From contig OX638133.1 of assembly GCA_951804985.1 (NCBI GenBank), positions 49,440,170 through 49,504,169 on the forward strand: 64,000 nt of DNA, in the 5' to 3' direction. This document shows, piece by piece, positions 23,080 to 36,347 of the stretch. This DNA is from Dryomyza anilis (Eukaryota > Arthropoda > Insecta > Diptera > Dryomyzidae). Numbering within the stretch: position 1 is the stretch's first letter; every line of letters starts with the position of its first letter. The translations under genes and the position numbers were made by a program. The notes beneath the pieces were generated by a model. It saw nothing but the letters and a program-made list of their open reading frames with translations. It did no database searches and had not been told where the DNA came from.

Positions 23080-23850
23080 ATGTCGCAAAACTTTCGTATA
23101 GATTTTTGCAACGTTCGTGGACTGAGGTCGAATTTTTTTCTGTGTATGCACATGTGTCTGTCTATAGGCCACATATAATGGCATTAGGTGAAACCCAGGT
23201 TAGTCAGGGTGCAGATCCACTGGATTTTCAGATACCAGGATACCACCTACTGCCATTGTTCTCTGCCCATAGGGGCAGAGAACAATGCCCTATGGGCCCT
23301 TTTTATTCGAAGTGACGTTGCGTACCAGCACCAGCAGCAACATAGTGTTTCGGATAATGAATTTAATTCTATGTGGATCAAATTCAAAATCTTGCAACAC
23401 ATCATGCACTTGTGTTTTATTTATAGGAGTCCGAATCTAGATAGGGTTTCTACCAGTAACAAGTTAGATGCACTATCAGATTCGATCTCAAATATTTTGG
23501 AACAGTTTCCAGGCAGTAAAATTGTTGTTGCTGGTGACTTTAATGTGCACAACGCCACTTGGTTGAGCCACTCGGGTCTATCAACACAGGAGGGTTGTTA
23601 TGTTGAGCTGTTTGCCGAGTGCAATCAACTCACGCAACTGGTAGAGCCAAAAAGTCCTAGACCTTTTTCTGACTTCGCATCATGAAAAATATGATGTAAA
23701 AGTCCTTGCACCTCTTGGTAATTCCGACCACTGTACTGTTTCCGCTGAATTTTCATATTCTAGTTTACGCGTCTCTTCGATTAAAGCCCCCAAGAGAACG
23801 GTATGACTTTACGAAAAAGCAAATTGGGTTGCGTTAAATGATTTTTTTCG
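23080..23850 (+). pseudogene. LINE endonuclease domain, broken
   Basis: Probable start ATG at 23080 (MSQNFRIDFCNVRGLRSNF), then a frameshift at about 23130 into YRPHIMALGETQVSQGAD, carrying the conserved Glu (ET). A second frameshift near 23285 leads to LCFIYRSPN, VVAGDFNVHNATWL (DFN metal site, about 23530) and, in another frame, LGNSDHCTVS, the catalytic SDH. All expected endonuclease residues can still be seen but not in one frame. Confidence 0.8.
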
Positions 23851-25605
23851 CAACTTTAATTGGAAATTGTGTTTGGCAGATAGAGACATAAATGCAGCGG
23901 CCTTAATAGTACAAAATATTATTTTATTGGGTATGCGGTCCTTCATACCCTCTAAAAAGATTAGCATTAAACCCAAGGACCACTCTTGGTTTAATGAGAT
24001 TTGCAGGATTGCAGTCAGGTCGAAAGAGGAAGCCTTTCAGAATTGGCGTTCTAATAAGAATGCTGATACTGAAAGATTTCGCATACAGGCTAGAAATCGC
24101 TGTAATGCCGTGATCGCGCGTGAAAAGTTTCTACACGAACAAAACGCGCGCAAAAAGGTCCTTCTCTACCATAGAGGTAGTAAAAATGTCTGGTCATTTG
24201 TTAAAAGGGTGAAGAATCAGACGACATCGTCTACTCCAACCCTTGTTATGAATGGCCAGACCTTCACTGACCCGGTTGATAAAGCTAATCTCTTGGCAGA
24301 ATTATTTGCAAATAATTCAACGCTCCCAGATAGCAATCAACCACTGCCCGTCGTTGAATTTGTTTCTTCTGCAATGCCGGAGATACATTTTCGAACTCGG
24401 GCAGTTAAAAAGGTTTTAGCAAATCTCAATATTAACAAAGCCTCCGGGCCTGATGGCATATCTGCCGATGTGTTGATGAAGTGTGCGTCAACGCTGGCTT
24501 GACCATTGCGTAACATTTTCAACATCTCCTACACGACAGGAGTTTTTCCATCTTGTTGGAAGGTTGCCAATGTTCAGCCAGTTCCGAAAAAAGGTGAGGC
24601 TACGAACCCTGCTAATTACCGACCCATTGCAATATGCTCTGCGCTATCCAAGGTAATGGAAAGCGTAATAAACTTCCACCTTGTGAACTATCTGGAGCGA
24701 AACGAATTACTTAGTGACCGGCAATATGGTTTCCGTAGGACCAGATCCACCGGTGACTTGATGGCGGTCCTCTCCGAAAAGTGGAATAATTGTATTCATC
24801 TTTTCGGGGAGAGTAAGGTGGTTGCTCTTGATATTTCCAAGGCTTTTGATCGAGTGTGGCATGAAGCCCTGGTATAAAACTTATTGCATATGTTGTCGGT
24901 AATTCTTTTACTCGATGGATATCGGGTTTTCTCCAGGGTCGTTCAATACGAGTTGCGATGGATGGTGTTTTCTCAGAACAACATTTCATCAATTCTGGAG
25001 TCCCGCAGTGTTCAGTCCTATCCCCGTCCCTATTTTTGGTTTTTTTCAATGACCTTCTGTCATCGACCCAGAACCCAATCCATTCCTTTGCACATGACAG
25101 TAACATTTGTCATTCATATTCGTTCAACAAGAGCCCAAACTCTTTGGAGATTGAGAGTAAAAGGCCCACAATGAATGATACACTCAATAATGACCTTAAA
25201 ACAATCTCCGAGTGGGATCGAATCCAGCAACGTGCCATATATTTAATAGGGGATGAAAATATTTCATCCTCTATTGGTTCTCTTGAGCACCGAAGGACCG
25301 AAGGGTGTGTATGTCTGTTTTATAGGTATTACAATGGTAAGTGTTCGAGGGAAATACATGGCCTGATTCCACCAGGTCGTGTATTCTCTCGTTCTACTCG
25401 GGCATCGAACCAAGCCCACCCCTTCGTAGTTCACTAGGTTCTCAACAGAACCACGCATTACAGAGATAATTCGTTCTTCAGTCTCACGATACGTTTGTGG
25501 AACAATCTTCCTGCATCTGTTTTTCCCGACATTTTTAATATTGGGAAATTTAAAGCAAACATCCACCGACACTACTCCATCTTTCCTCCTCCCTTTAACC
25601 TATAA
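23850..25605 (+). pseudogene. LINE reverse transcriptase, broken, FADD changed to FAHD
   Basis: INKASGPDGISADVLMK (domain 1, about 24430); TGA at 24500-24502; then WKVANVQPVPKKGEA, ANYRPIAICSALSKVMES (domain 2), QYGFRRTRSTGDL and VVALDISKAFDRVWHEAL (motif A Asp). After a TAA at 24876 and a frameshift come GVPQCSVLSPSLFLVFFNDL and SFAHDSNIC: the catalytic box at 25087-25098 reads FAHD where the family has F/YADD. At about 25215 a deletion joins SEWDR to IQQRAIYLIGDE. The C-terminus WNNLPASVF to HRHYSIFPPPFNL ends at about 25603. Inactive. Confidence 0.85.
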
Positions 25606-25892
25606 TCCTTTCTTATGATCAACACTGTGCATTGCACGAATAGGGGGCATCCCCTGAGCGTTGGTTAATTTGTAAAAAAAAAAATACCAGAAAACAAGAT
25701 TGAACCAATATGGTTCATTTCAATTCAACTACTATTCTACTACTATTTTATTTTATTCGTCTGTATTATTTCATTTCTTATTTATTTCATACAATTTCCA
25801 ATCCAATTTTATGTAATTTAAAAATTTTTGTCGTCACAATTTGGGGAATCGATCTCCTGAATTCGACTTTAAGCTGTTTAGTTTTTGCATTA

Positions 25893-26050
25893 TGCCCGAT
25901 TTACATTGTATCTTCTGTGAGTTTCACTGTATCGCCTAGGGTTGCATTTTTTCAAAAAATTACTATAATAAGTAAATGTAACAGAAATATGTTAAAAAAA
26001 AGACAAATATAAATGTACTATAATTTGTTTGACAGAAAACAATATAAAAA
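25893..26050. mobile_element. Left end of a TTA/TGCCCG-family element
   Basis: TGCCCGATTTACATTGTATC directly after TTA (25890-25892), followed by CTGTATCGCCTAGGG and about 100 bp that align with 16930-17045. The right end is not found; the copy runs into unrelated sequence before the (TA)n array. Confidence 0.8.
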
Positions 26051-26303
26051 AAAACAAAATCAATTCACAGTCTGTTATTATTTTCACGAACTTCAACGAA
26101 CATTTTGGGTTAGACAAGAACTGTCCTCAAGACCAGCAATCATGTTGCCGTGCAATCAACAACAATTACTTAAGAAGAAACTATATATATATATATATAT
26201 ATAGATCTTACGAACGGTACGGCCTCAAATAATTTAAAATTGGATTGGATACAGTGTTCAAATACGAGAACTGCACTTCGGATAAAAATTAAATCAATGG
26301 TTT

Positions 26304-27877
<1,574 letters not shown>

Positions 27878-28782
27878 CTTCAGACATATGCGTATATACC
27901 AGTTTTTATTGATGTATCTCAAACCAATCCAAAATTATGGCGATTTATATACTAAAAAAAACAGGAAGTTAAGAAAAAAATAGAAGAAAAATTCTTACCA
28001 GTCCAAATTTATGTAAATTTTTTCAGAATTTGAAAAGGCAGTTTTTGCATGCTGTGGTGCAAAACAGCAAAAACCGTGTTTTTACAGTTTGATGAGGGGA
28101 TGAAGGGGATGCGATAGAAATCTGAAAAATTTAATTTAAACTTCATTGACCAATAATAACATATTAAAATATGAAGCAAATCGAAGGGTGTCAGGGTTAA
28201 AGCTCGGCGAATTGACGTGGATTGCCCCATATATTGTTTTTCATATATATACTTCCTTTGAAGATATCTTAAAATCGAAATATCCTTATTAGTTGCATAT
28301 AGTTGCAGATAAATTTGGTACTAATATGTAGGTAAAGGATCCTACTAGAGATGGGCACGTGAGTGAGTTTTGACTCACACTCACTCACGCTCACGAAAGA
28401 ATATTTCTAATCACGCACACTCACTCACGGTCTTTTTTTTCTCTACTCACACTCACTCACAATCACGTAAAATTAAGATTCAATCACAATCACGCGTGAT
28501 TCACGTGAATCACGCTGAATCACGTGTTTTTTTTGCTATTGTTTGTTGGTGAGATTGGTCGACCGAGCGTGGCACCTCCAATACAACCTACATATTTAAA
28601 ACGCAATAATAATGTTATGATGATAGGGATTTTGATAAAATATATCTCAATTTTTTACGGAGATGGAAATGTGAAAAACCTTCGATGTGTTGTTCATATA
28701 AAAAAGTAAAAATTGCCTCAAAGAATAATTCTCCGTTAAAGAATTCGTGTAAAATCTTTGAGAATTGTCTCTGGAAAAGAAT

Positions 28783-29160
28783 CTACTATATATTTGTGAA
28801 TGTAAGTATGTATGTCTGTATGTTCCGAATAGACATCTAAGCGACTGAACCGAATTGAATAAAATTTTGACACAATATTTATGTTGGGTCTGGCAGAGTA
28901 TAGGTGGACTGGACGTGGCACCTCCCATATATCCGAAAAAAAAAACACTTTATATCAGCAATTAGGAAAGCAAATTTAATGAAATTTTAATCAAATTCTA
29001 TGGGGAAGAATTCTACGGGAAAGAATTCTACCGGGAATTCTACGGGAAAACGTTCTACGGGAAAGATGTAAATAATAAAAATTTTCTTTATATTAATAAA
29101 ATCACTACATATCCTTGCATTCACAAAATCTTGGCACGAGTCGTGCGCGGGTCCAGCTAG
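28783..29160 (+). mobile_element. 378-bp Helitron/Helentron-like element
   Basis: Starts CTACTATATATTTGTG and ends in hairpin GCACGAGTCGTGC (29134-29146), then GCGGGTCCAGCTAG. Compared with copy A, it sits exactly between GAAT and TATCAAT, that is between two T residues with no target duplication, as rolling-circle elements of the Helentron type do. Interior: GACTGAACCGAATT, a GTGGCACCTCCCATAT block and four to five GAATTCTACGGGAA repeats. All are shared with the larger element at 38150-40170. No Rep/helicase coding. Confidence 0.82.
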
Positions 29161-29310
29161 TTATCAATAAAAGAATAGTTCGGGGTATAATTAACCAGGG
29201 ATAAATTGACTTTGGGAAAAACTATTTTTCAAACGAGTTTTTTGGTTACTAAATTTATAACTCGAATAAAATCGGGACCCCACACGAACTTCTGGAACAA
29301 ACTAAAGTTA

Positions 29311-30676
29311 GGGCCCTATTATGATTAGCGAAGCGAATGCTTTTGGCGAAGCGAATGCTTTTGGCGAAGCGAACGCTTTGGCGAAGCGAACGCTTTGGCG
29401 AAGCGAACGCAATTTGGCGAATGAACTGGCGAATGTACTAATGTTTATGGTTTAAAAAGTGAACCACACTTTCAATATTGACGTCTCAAATGACGGATTT
29501 CCGTGTTGCAAAAAATCATGTTTCGTGTTTTTAGTGCTGCCTTTTTTTTTAGAACAGATACTCTGTTATCTTAACATTTTTTTTTATTGTAAAACCATTT
29601 TATATTATTAATGGTTTAAAAAATGGTAATTCGATTCATAAAAATAATAGTTTTTCGGTTTTTTGTTTTTTTTTTATCTATAAAAAATCAAAAATTATCC
29701 AAATAAACTTCGGAACAATTCATATTAGTTAACATTTATAGTTAAATATTTATTTATGTTAAAATTGCTATTATATAAAAATAAATACATAAAAATAAAT
29801 ACTTTTTATTAAATAGTAGTTTTTTTATTTGGAGAAATACTATTTTTTATTTTGGTTTAAAGAAACCCTAAAATGTCCAAACAGCTGATGTAAATGTTTT
29901 TCTAAAAAATTATAATTTGTGGATGAGGAAAGAAAACACAAACTGTGAAGACGACGAAGAAGCAGACTCTCAAGAGATATAAGGAAACCCGATGGTGGTC
30001 TGCCATCGGAGCTCGGAGGGAAGAAAACACTACACCGGCCTATTACACCGTCTCCATTAAAAAATGTGGTCTGATTTAAGGAGACCGAGTGTTGACAGCA
30101 TCTCCGACATATGGAGCAGCAGGGACAAACATCGTCGTCACGTTACAAGGGACAATAATACAATCGCTCGACGATCCAAGTTGCAATAGTCATAGCAGTT
30201 GCAGGCGCACTTTTAGTGTTAGAAATGTGGAAATTTTATATGTGGTTCAGGTTTTTTGAGCTGGAGTGCCAAACTGTTATTAATTTTAAAAATAAATGTG
30301 TTAAAAAAACCAACCAAAAAAGTTTTATATTTTTTTTAGTTGGGGCACAAAACCTCGAAATTTGAGATCAAATGATAAAAAATTAAAAATCAGGAGAATC
30401 CCAATAAACAAAAACGCAGTAGCAAAAAAATAAAAAATCATAAGAAAAACATTAAAAATGATAGATTAGGATACGTTCGCCGATTCGTCACATGATCTGT
30501 TGATTCGCTTGATTTTGACACTTGAAGCGAATGAAATTGAGTTGTGTTGCTCCTTTTTTACGTTCGCTTCATTTTACCCGTTTTTTGGCGAATGAAGTCT
30601 GGCGAATGTAAGCCGTAATAGCTTTTTGACGTTCGCTTCGCCAAAACCATTCGCTTCGCTAATCATAATAGAGCCC
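29311..30676. mobile_element. 1,366-bp PIF/Harbinger-like non-autonomous element
   Basis: Inverted ends GGGCCCTATTATGATTAGCG and, on the other strand, GGGCTCTATTATGATTAGCG, flanked by TTA (29308-29310 and 30677-30679). The TTA target and GGGC tip match PIF/Harbinger. Subterminal tandem units of about 18-20 bp, GCGAAGCGAACGCTTTGG and variants, occur five times on the left and again in mirror orientation on the right. The interior is AT-rich with a GC-richer block (29930-30230) of unknown origin and a possible SINE tail near 30246-30290. No transposase recognised. Confidence 0.88.
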
Positions 30677-31209
30677 TTAATAAGTTGAAATTGAAAATTC
30701 AACTTATTACAAAAATGGGTATATCGAAAAAAAAAATGCGTTCCATGAACGGTCGTATGAAACCAAGCAAAAACTATTGACATGACCCCACAAAAATTGA
30801 CTAGCCCATACTAAGTACGGCCGGTTTGCAGGGGTTAGATTAATTGACTGAAACGTAGCAACTTATTCTGAGTTGACGAAGGGGTGGGTATATGACCGTC
30901 GTTAGAAAGGGTTTGAATTATTATAGTTCTGAAATATGGGCAGTCGCCTTCTCGAAGACTTCTGAGTTGAAGTGGAGATCCTACTTGTTCTGTAGTTCAG
31001 CAAAAATATATAAAATCCCAAAAAAAATATAACTGAGATTTTTTTATTTTATGAAATATTCGACTCACGCACACTCACTCACACGGTATTTTTTGGTCTA
31101 CTCACACTCACTCACAATCACGTGAGCAAAATTAAGATTCAATCACAATTACGCGTGATCACGTGTGATTCACGTGAATCACGCTCACATGCCCATCTCT
31201 AGATCCTAC

Positions 31210-31815
31210 TAATTAGAACATAAGTATTTGGTTGATCCGAGATGATCCAAACAAGTTCTATTCCATTGAATATTTAATTTTTTATAAATAAAATTTCGTT
31301 CTTCTCTTATGAATAAAACAAAGATATAATTTTAATTTGTAATTTTTTAAAGTTATGCAAAACTGAAGCGCCGCATGCTAAATTTTATTTCCAAAAAATC
31401 TCGCAATTTTTTGTAAATAAAATTTCATTCTTCTAGTTAGTGAATAAAACAAAGATATAATTTTATTTTGATTTTTTTTTAATTTATGCGAAACTGAAGC
31501 GCCGCAGGCCAAATATGAATTCCCAAAAAAATCTCGCATGTCCGCATAGCAACGTGGACTTAGCCCCAAAATTGATTGGGTATTATGACCGAAATTTTTT
31601 TGGGATTATGGCCGCAGACATGGGCCCGTGGGGGTTATGTCCGGGCTCCGATATGTATACAGCATAAACAATTAAATTTTGGTAAAGAAAAATTCGACCA
31701 AGGTATGCTCACTTTAGATGGCCGTAGACTGTAAGCCCTTAGGCCCAATTACTTTCAAAACTGATTTTCTACATAATTGATGTGTCCAATTTACGAAAAA
31801 TTAAGAAACAAGTTT
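31210..31815. other. Noncoding DNA with short duplication
   Basis: A segment containing TTTGTAAATAAAATTTCATTC, ACAAAGATATAATTTTA and AAACTGAAGCGCCGCA appears at about 31275-31380 and again at 31410-31510. No gene. Confidence 0.6.
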
Positions 31816-31820
31816 AAATC

Positions 31821-31964
31821 TGTAGCATATATGATTGTATAAAATGCAACGCTGTAAGGAAATATAAGTAACATTGTATGAAAAGCACTATGGCAACACT
31901 GCCGTAATAAAGCAACATTGTTGAACGAACGTTGTGCAGTTAAGTCGTCTTTTATTGTGCTACA
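31821..31964 (+). mobile_element. Solo LTR of a short-LTR Gypsy family
   Basis: Starts TGTAGCATATATGAT and ends TTTATTGTGCTACA, inverted TGTAGCA/TGCTACA tips, 144 bp. Flanked by a 5-bp duplication AAATC (31816-31820 and 31965-31969). It matches the LTR at 59230-59367 over most of its length. It arose by recombination between the two LTRs of a full element, which deleted the interior. Confidence 0.9.
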
Positions 31965-31969
31965 AAATC

Positions 31970-34083
31970 AGATATGGGGTGTAGGGTTCTAAATTCGAAC
32001 ACTAAAGTCGACTTTTTCAAAATGTCTAAAAGTCGATTTTTCGACTAATCGATTATTTCACTAGAAAAAGTCGATTAGTCGACTTTTTGTATAAAATTGT
32101 ACATTTTGATACCAAAAGAGGGATTATAATATATCAATTTTAGCTAATTTTGGATAGGACAGATATATCTGAACAACGGATTATAATTATAAACGTTTTA
32201 AATTCATACAATGTAAATTATTAAAAATATTTATGATATAAATTTATGACGATGAACATTGTAAACCCTAAAATGTGTCATTATCATTTATTAATGACAA
32301 AATGAAAAATAAACAAAAAAACAAAATCTCCCAAAAATTTTTAAATTTTCTTCGGGTAAGTTGTCATTATTTGTTGTATTTATAACAGTTCGATTTATTT
32401 AATTGGTTTTAATTTCAGAATCAACAATAGATCTGCACCACACAACTGGCATTATTGCTTTTGAGGATCATGGGCATTCGCGGAGGGGATATTGTGATTA
32501 TTTAACGTATTAAGTTTTTATAATTATTGTGTTTATAGATTGCAGTTTACGGCCAATGCAAACATGTGACCATTCCCTTCGCACAGAAAAAAAAAGAGTG
32601 TAAATATAACTAAAATATTAATCAATGCAATTAATTTTTAATTGAAACTCAGCCAATTTAACTTTTAGTTGCATTGAATCCCATATTCGTAACAATGAGC
32701 ATATGTTAATTGGAGAAATTTTAAATACTTTTTTTGTCATATTGATATTAAAGTTGTTATATATATTATATTTTGTATTGAGAATTATTAAATCATTAAT
32801 TAATTAATTAGTAACATCAATTAAAATTTTATTCGATAGAAATTTTTTAAATATATTGTAAAACCAATTAAAATATTTGTCGAATAGAAATTAAATTTTG
32901 CTGTATTAATTGAATAATTAATAAAAAATGTAAAAATTAAAATCTTTTATTTAAATTTTATATAGCGAATTTAACCTATCTATATAAAAATAATATACAT
33001 TATGTATTTATTTTGATTATTTTTTTTATTATTTTTTAAGAAAATAGGTACATTTAAAAAAATTGTCATATTTTTATTTCAGTGTTACAAATAATTGTTG
33101 CACAAATGTATTTAATATTGGTTTTTAAAAGGTGGTCTTTTTTAAAATTATAAAAACAAATGATAAATAGAGTTTGCCACATATAAATCACTTCATCATA
33201 GGAACCAATTTATTTCCTTTAACTATTTATTTAGAACAATGAGTGGCACGCGTTAGAAGAAAATAATGTTAGACGCACGACGCTCAACGCACAAACACAA
33301 AACAAAAAGAAATCGAGAAGAAAAAAATGAGAACACAACAGAGTTGCATTTTATTAAAATTAATAAATCAAAAGTAACAAATAAAAGTAGTAAATACTAT
33401 TAATGATTTAGTTGTATTGAAATAATATTAAATTTATTCCTATTAATACTATAATTTTAAAAAATGTTTAAATACAATTTATTAATTAGTAAATACACTC
33501 ATATTTTTAATTGGAATTCGATTTTGTTTCCTATTAATATCAATTATTATATACACGTACAATATTTTTTTCTGTGTTGGAACGCCATCGAATTAAATCT
33601 GGCAAAAAGTTTGTTCTTTGCATACGATGAAGATAAATGCAATGCCTTAATTCATCGTTCAGATATTGTGCCCAGCACCAATATTGTACATGAGTTTTCA
33701 TCATGAATTAAAATAGCATATTTGTACAAAAAAAAAAAAATATTAACATTATAAGATAAATAAAATCAATTATATAATTGATATTTTGTTTTTGTACAAT
33801 AAAAATTTTAATTACGTATGTAATTTGTGCTCATAATTGATTTTCAAAAAGCATTATTTAATATTTTTATTACGTATTTAATTAATAATACAAACATGTA
33901 CATCATTGATATTTTCTCTCAGTATACTAAGTTTTACTGGGCTTGGAACCATACAAATAATACACTCTGATAAACAAACGATTGAATGGAAAACACTCAC
34001 ATATTAAAATTAACAAATTTTATATTTTCACAAATTGTCAGAGTAGCAACATTTTTTCAGGGTTGCAATTATTTATTTATATT
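31970..34083. other. AT-rich noncoding DNA
   Basis: GTCGATTAGTCGACTTTT-type palindromes near 31990-32100 resemble those at 55470-55580 and may be ends of an undefined DNA transposon. A GCACAGAAAAAAAAA at 32580 and TTTTTTTCTGTG near 33562 are a possible inverted pair, too short to trust. No gene recognised; an 80-codon frame at 33464-33706 lacks motifs. Confidence 0.5.
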
Positions 34084-34383
34084 ACTACCCAATAAACATT
34101 TTTGTAAAGGTTTGCAGACTCAGATTTCTTAATAAGCTTACTAATAAAAAAATTCACAACCATTTCGTAAATGATTTCAAATCACTTACTTTATATTTGT
34201 TAATAAGCTTATTAACAAAAAGAAACGTAATTAAAAAACAAGTGTTTGTAAAAGGCGTCCGCTCAGACGTTATATTTACCAACGGCTACGTAAAACGCCA
34301 AAACAAATTAAATGTAAACATCGAAGAAAAGAAAGTTGTGTTTTGAGTGCAAATTTTGGGCATCATATTTGGAGAAAAACATT
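34084..34383 (+). repeat. 300-bp direct repeat, left copy
   Basis: Starts ACTACCCAATAAACATTTTT and ends TTGGAGAAAAACAT; nearly identical to 36348-36644 in the same orientation. It contains TTAATAAGCTTACTAAT repeats and a GCGTCCGCTCAGACGTT block. Confidence 0.88.
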
Positions 34384-34688
34384 AGTTAGGCTAATTTGAA
34401 CAGTACTGTTGAATATTTGAAATATTTTGTGTTGCTTTGATTAAATATGGAACCTACACAACCTTGTTTTAGTAAATCGCGAAAAATCATTAAATTTTTT
34501 AATAGAGCTTTCAAAATTATACAGGATATTGTTTATTTCATAGCTAAAATGTTAACTGAAGCAAATAATTTGACAACAAATACGAAACACGTGCATAAAC
34601 GTAAAAATAGTATCAAAAAATCACATGTTTGAATGTTACATATAATTTAAGTAACCTTTTCTGTGAAATGTACCAAAGTGAAAAAAAA
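34382..34688 (+). repeat. Long inverted repeat, left arm
   Basis: Pairs with 35112-35430 on the opposite strand. It contains a 61-codon frame from ATG 34447 (MEPTQPCFSKSRKIIKFF...) ending at 34632. The other arm, read on the minus strand, encodes a diverged version starting MEHTKPCFSKSRKIP that soon breaks. The frame is lysine-rich with no known domain. Confidence 0.85.
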
Positions 34689-35111
34689 TATGGATATGCA
34701 ATTCGAATGATCTGATTTTAGAAAACAACTCATAAAATAAGTTTTTTATGAAAGGAGCCTTGAAGGACAATTATAGATCTCGGCAAATATTGAAATACTA
34801 ATTAAAAGTATTTAAAAATCGTGACTAACTCTCTGAACCATTAGTCTAAAAATTGCGGCATTTACTACTGTCCAATGCATTAAAATTTGTAATTCTGATA
34901 TTCCAGGAATCAGTCGTGGCAATTTTGAACCATTGGATCATACTAAGTTACGCTAGTGGTTACATCATGTTACGCTTCTGATAGACACGTGCAAACTCGA
35001 GATGTATCAATATTTGCCTATGTGTAGTATGGTACTTAATGGCTTCTTACAGAAAGAAATTCTTCTATGAGTTGTTCTCTAAATGTTAATTGTTCAAATT
35101 GCATATCAAGA

Positions 35112-35430
35112 TTTTTTTTCACTTTGGTACATTTCACAGAAAAGATTACTTAAATCATATCAAATATTGAAACAAGTGATTTTTTGATACTTTTTTTACG
35201 TTTAGACACGTGTTTCGTAGTTTTTGACAAATGTTTTGCTTTAGGTAACATTTTAGCTTTCGAATAAACAATGTCCTGTATAATTTTGAAAGCTCTGTTA
35301 AAAAATGTTAAGTATTTTTAAGGAATTTTTCGCGATTTACTAAAACAAGGTTTTGTATGTTCCACATTTAATCAAAACAACACAAAAATTTCAAATATTC
35401 AACAGTAATGTTCACATAAGCCTAACTAAT
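35112..35430 (-). repeat. Long inverted repeat, right arm
   Basis: Reverse complement of 34382-34688 with an estimated 85 percent identity, separated from it by about 420 bp. A transcript across both arms would fold into a hairpin of about 300 bp. Confidence 0.85.
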
Positions 35431-35716
35431 ATAAATACAAGTTATAAATTTTAAAACTTTGAAGAAAATAATGAATTTTGTAACAAATTTGGTATCGCTG
35501 CTATTATTTTTCACACCTAAATTCAAGACTCATTTACAAAAGGTATCATATTTTTTGAAATAGGTTAAGAATATAGGAAAATAAAACTGCATTGTAATGA
35601 CATAATTCCAATAAATGTAAATTATAAAAATAATTGATTGTTCTTATTACCCAACACTTCTAAAAAATCGAATTTATAATTTATTGGAGAGCGCTGCTAT
35701 TATTTTTCACACAGCT

Positions 35717-35934
35717 GTATATATATATATATATATATATATAGATATAGATATATATATAGATATAGATATAGATATAGATATAGATATAGATATAGAT
35801 ATAGATATAGATATAGATATAGATATAGATATAGATATAGATATAGATATAGATATAGATATAGATATAGATATAGATATAGATATAGATATAGATATAG
35901 ATATAGATATAGATATAGATATAGATATAGATAT

Positions 35935-36005
<71 letters not shown>

Positions 36006-36026
36006 TATATATATATATATATATAT

Positions 36027-36095
<69 letters not shown>

Positions 36096-36112
36096 TATAT
36101 ATATATATATAT

Positions 36113-36158
<46 letters not shown>

Positions 36159-36325
36159 ATATCTATATCTATATCTATATCTATATCTATATCTATATCT
36201 ATATCTATATCTATATCTATATCTATATCTATATCTATATCTATATCTATATCTATATCTATATCTATATCTATATCTATATCTATATCTATACCTATAC
36301 CTATACCTATATCTATATTTATATT
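35717..36325. repeat. Compound palindromic microsatellite
   Basis: The left third is (GATATA)n (about 35742-35940), the middle is (TA)n with occasional GATATA (to about 36155) and the right third is (TCTATA)n, the reverse complement of the left. The whole tract is therefore self-complementary over about 600 bp. The long ID/IY-repeat open frames on both strands are artefacts. Confidence 0.95.
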
Positions 36326-36347
36326 ACTACCCATATTATATTATTTT

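Larger units (their letters stand above)
22495..25676 (+). mobile_element. Jockey/CR1-like LINE with poly(A) tail
   Basis: A single-ORF2 LINE remnant with a 5' leader (22495-23079), endonuclease, reverse transcriptase and a poly(A) end at 25675-25686. It is frameshifted and internally deleted but spans almost the whole element. The poly(A) tail and the RT sequence VVALDISKAFDRVWH fit the Jockey/CR1 assemblage. No clear target duplication was found, though AGGAAAACACGATC on the left and CAGAAAACAAGATTG on the right look vaguely alike. Confidence 0.8.
28346..31201 (+). mobile_element. hAT-like non-autonomous element, copy B, with two nested insertions
   Basis: Ends TAGAGATGGGCA and TGCCCATCTCTA, flanked by a perfect 8-bp target duplication GATCCTAC (28338-28345 and 31202-31209), the hAT hallmark. 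Both subterminal regions carry many copies of CTCACTCAC/GTGAGTGAG in mirror orientation, as expected for transposase-binding sites. Removing the Helentron-like insert (28783-29160) and the PIF-like insert (29311-30676) restores collinearity with copy A. No transposase coding region remains. Confidence 0.92.

Noticed and set aside
32580..33573. Transposon bounded by CACAGAAAAAAA and TTTTTTTCTGTG
   Set aside because: The inverted match is only about 12 bp of mostly A/T homopolymer and no target duplication is present.
33464..33706. 80-codon frame in AT-rich DNA
   Set aside because: Composition-driven, no motif, no supporting context.
35681..36334. ID/IY-repeat open frames of up to 217 codons
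   Set aside because: Translation of the GATATA/TA compound microsatellite.
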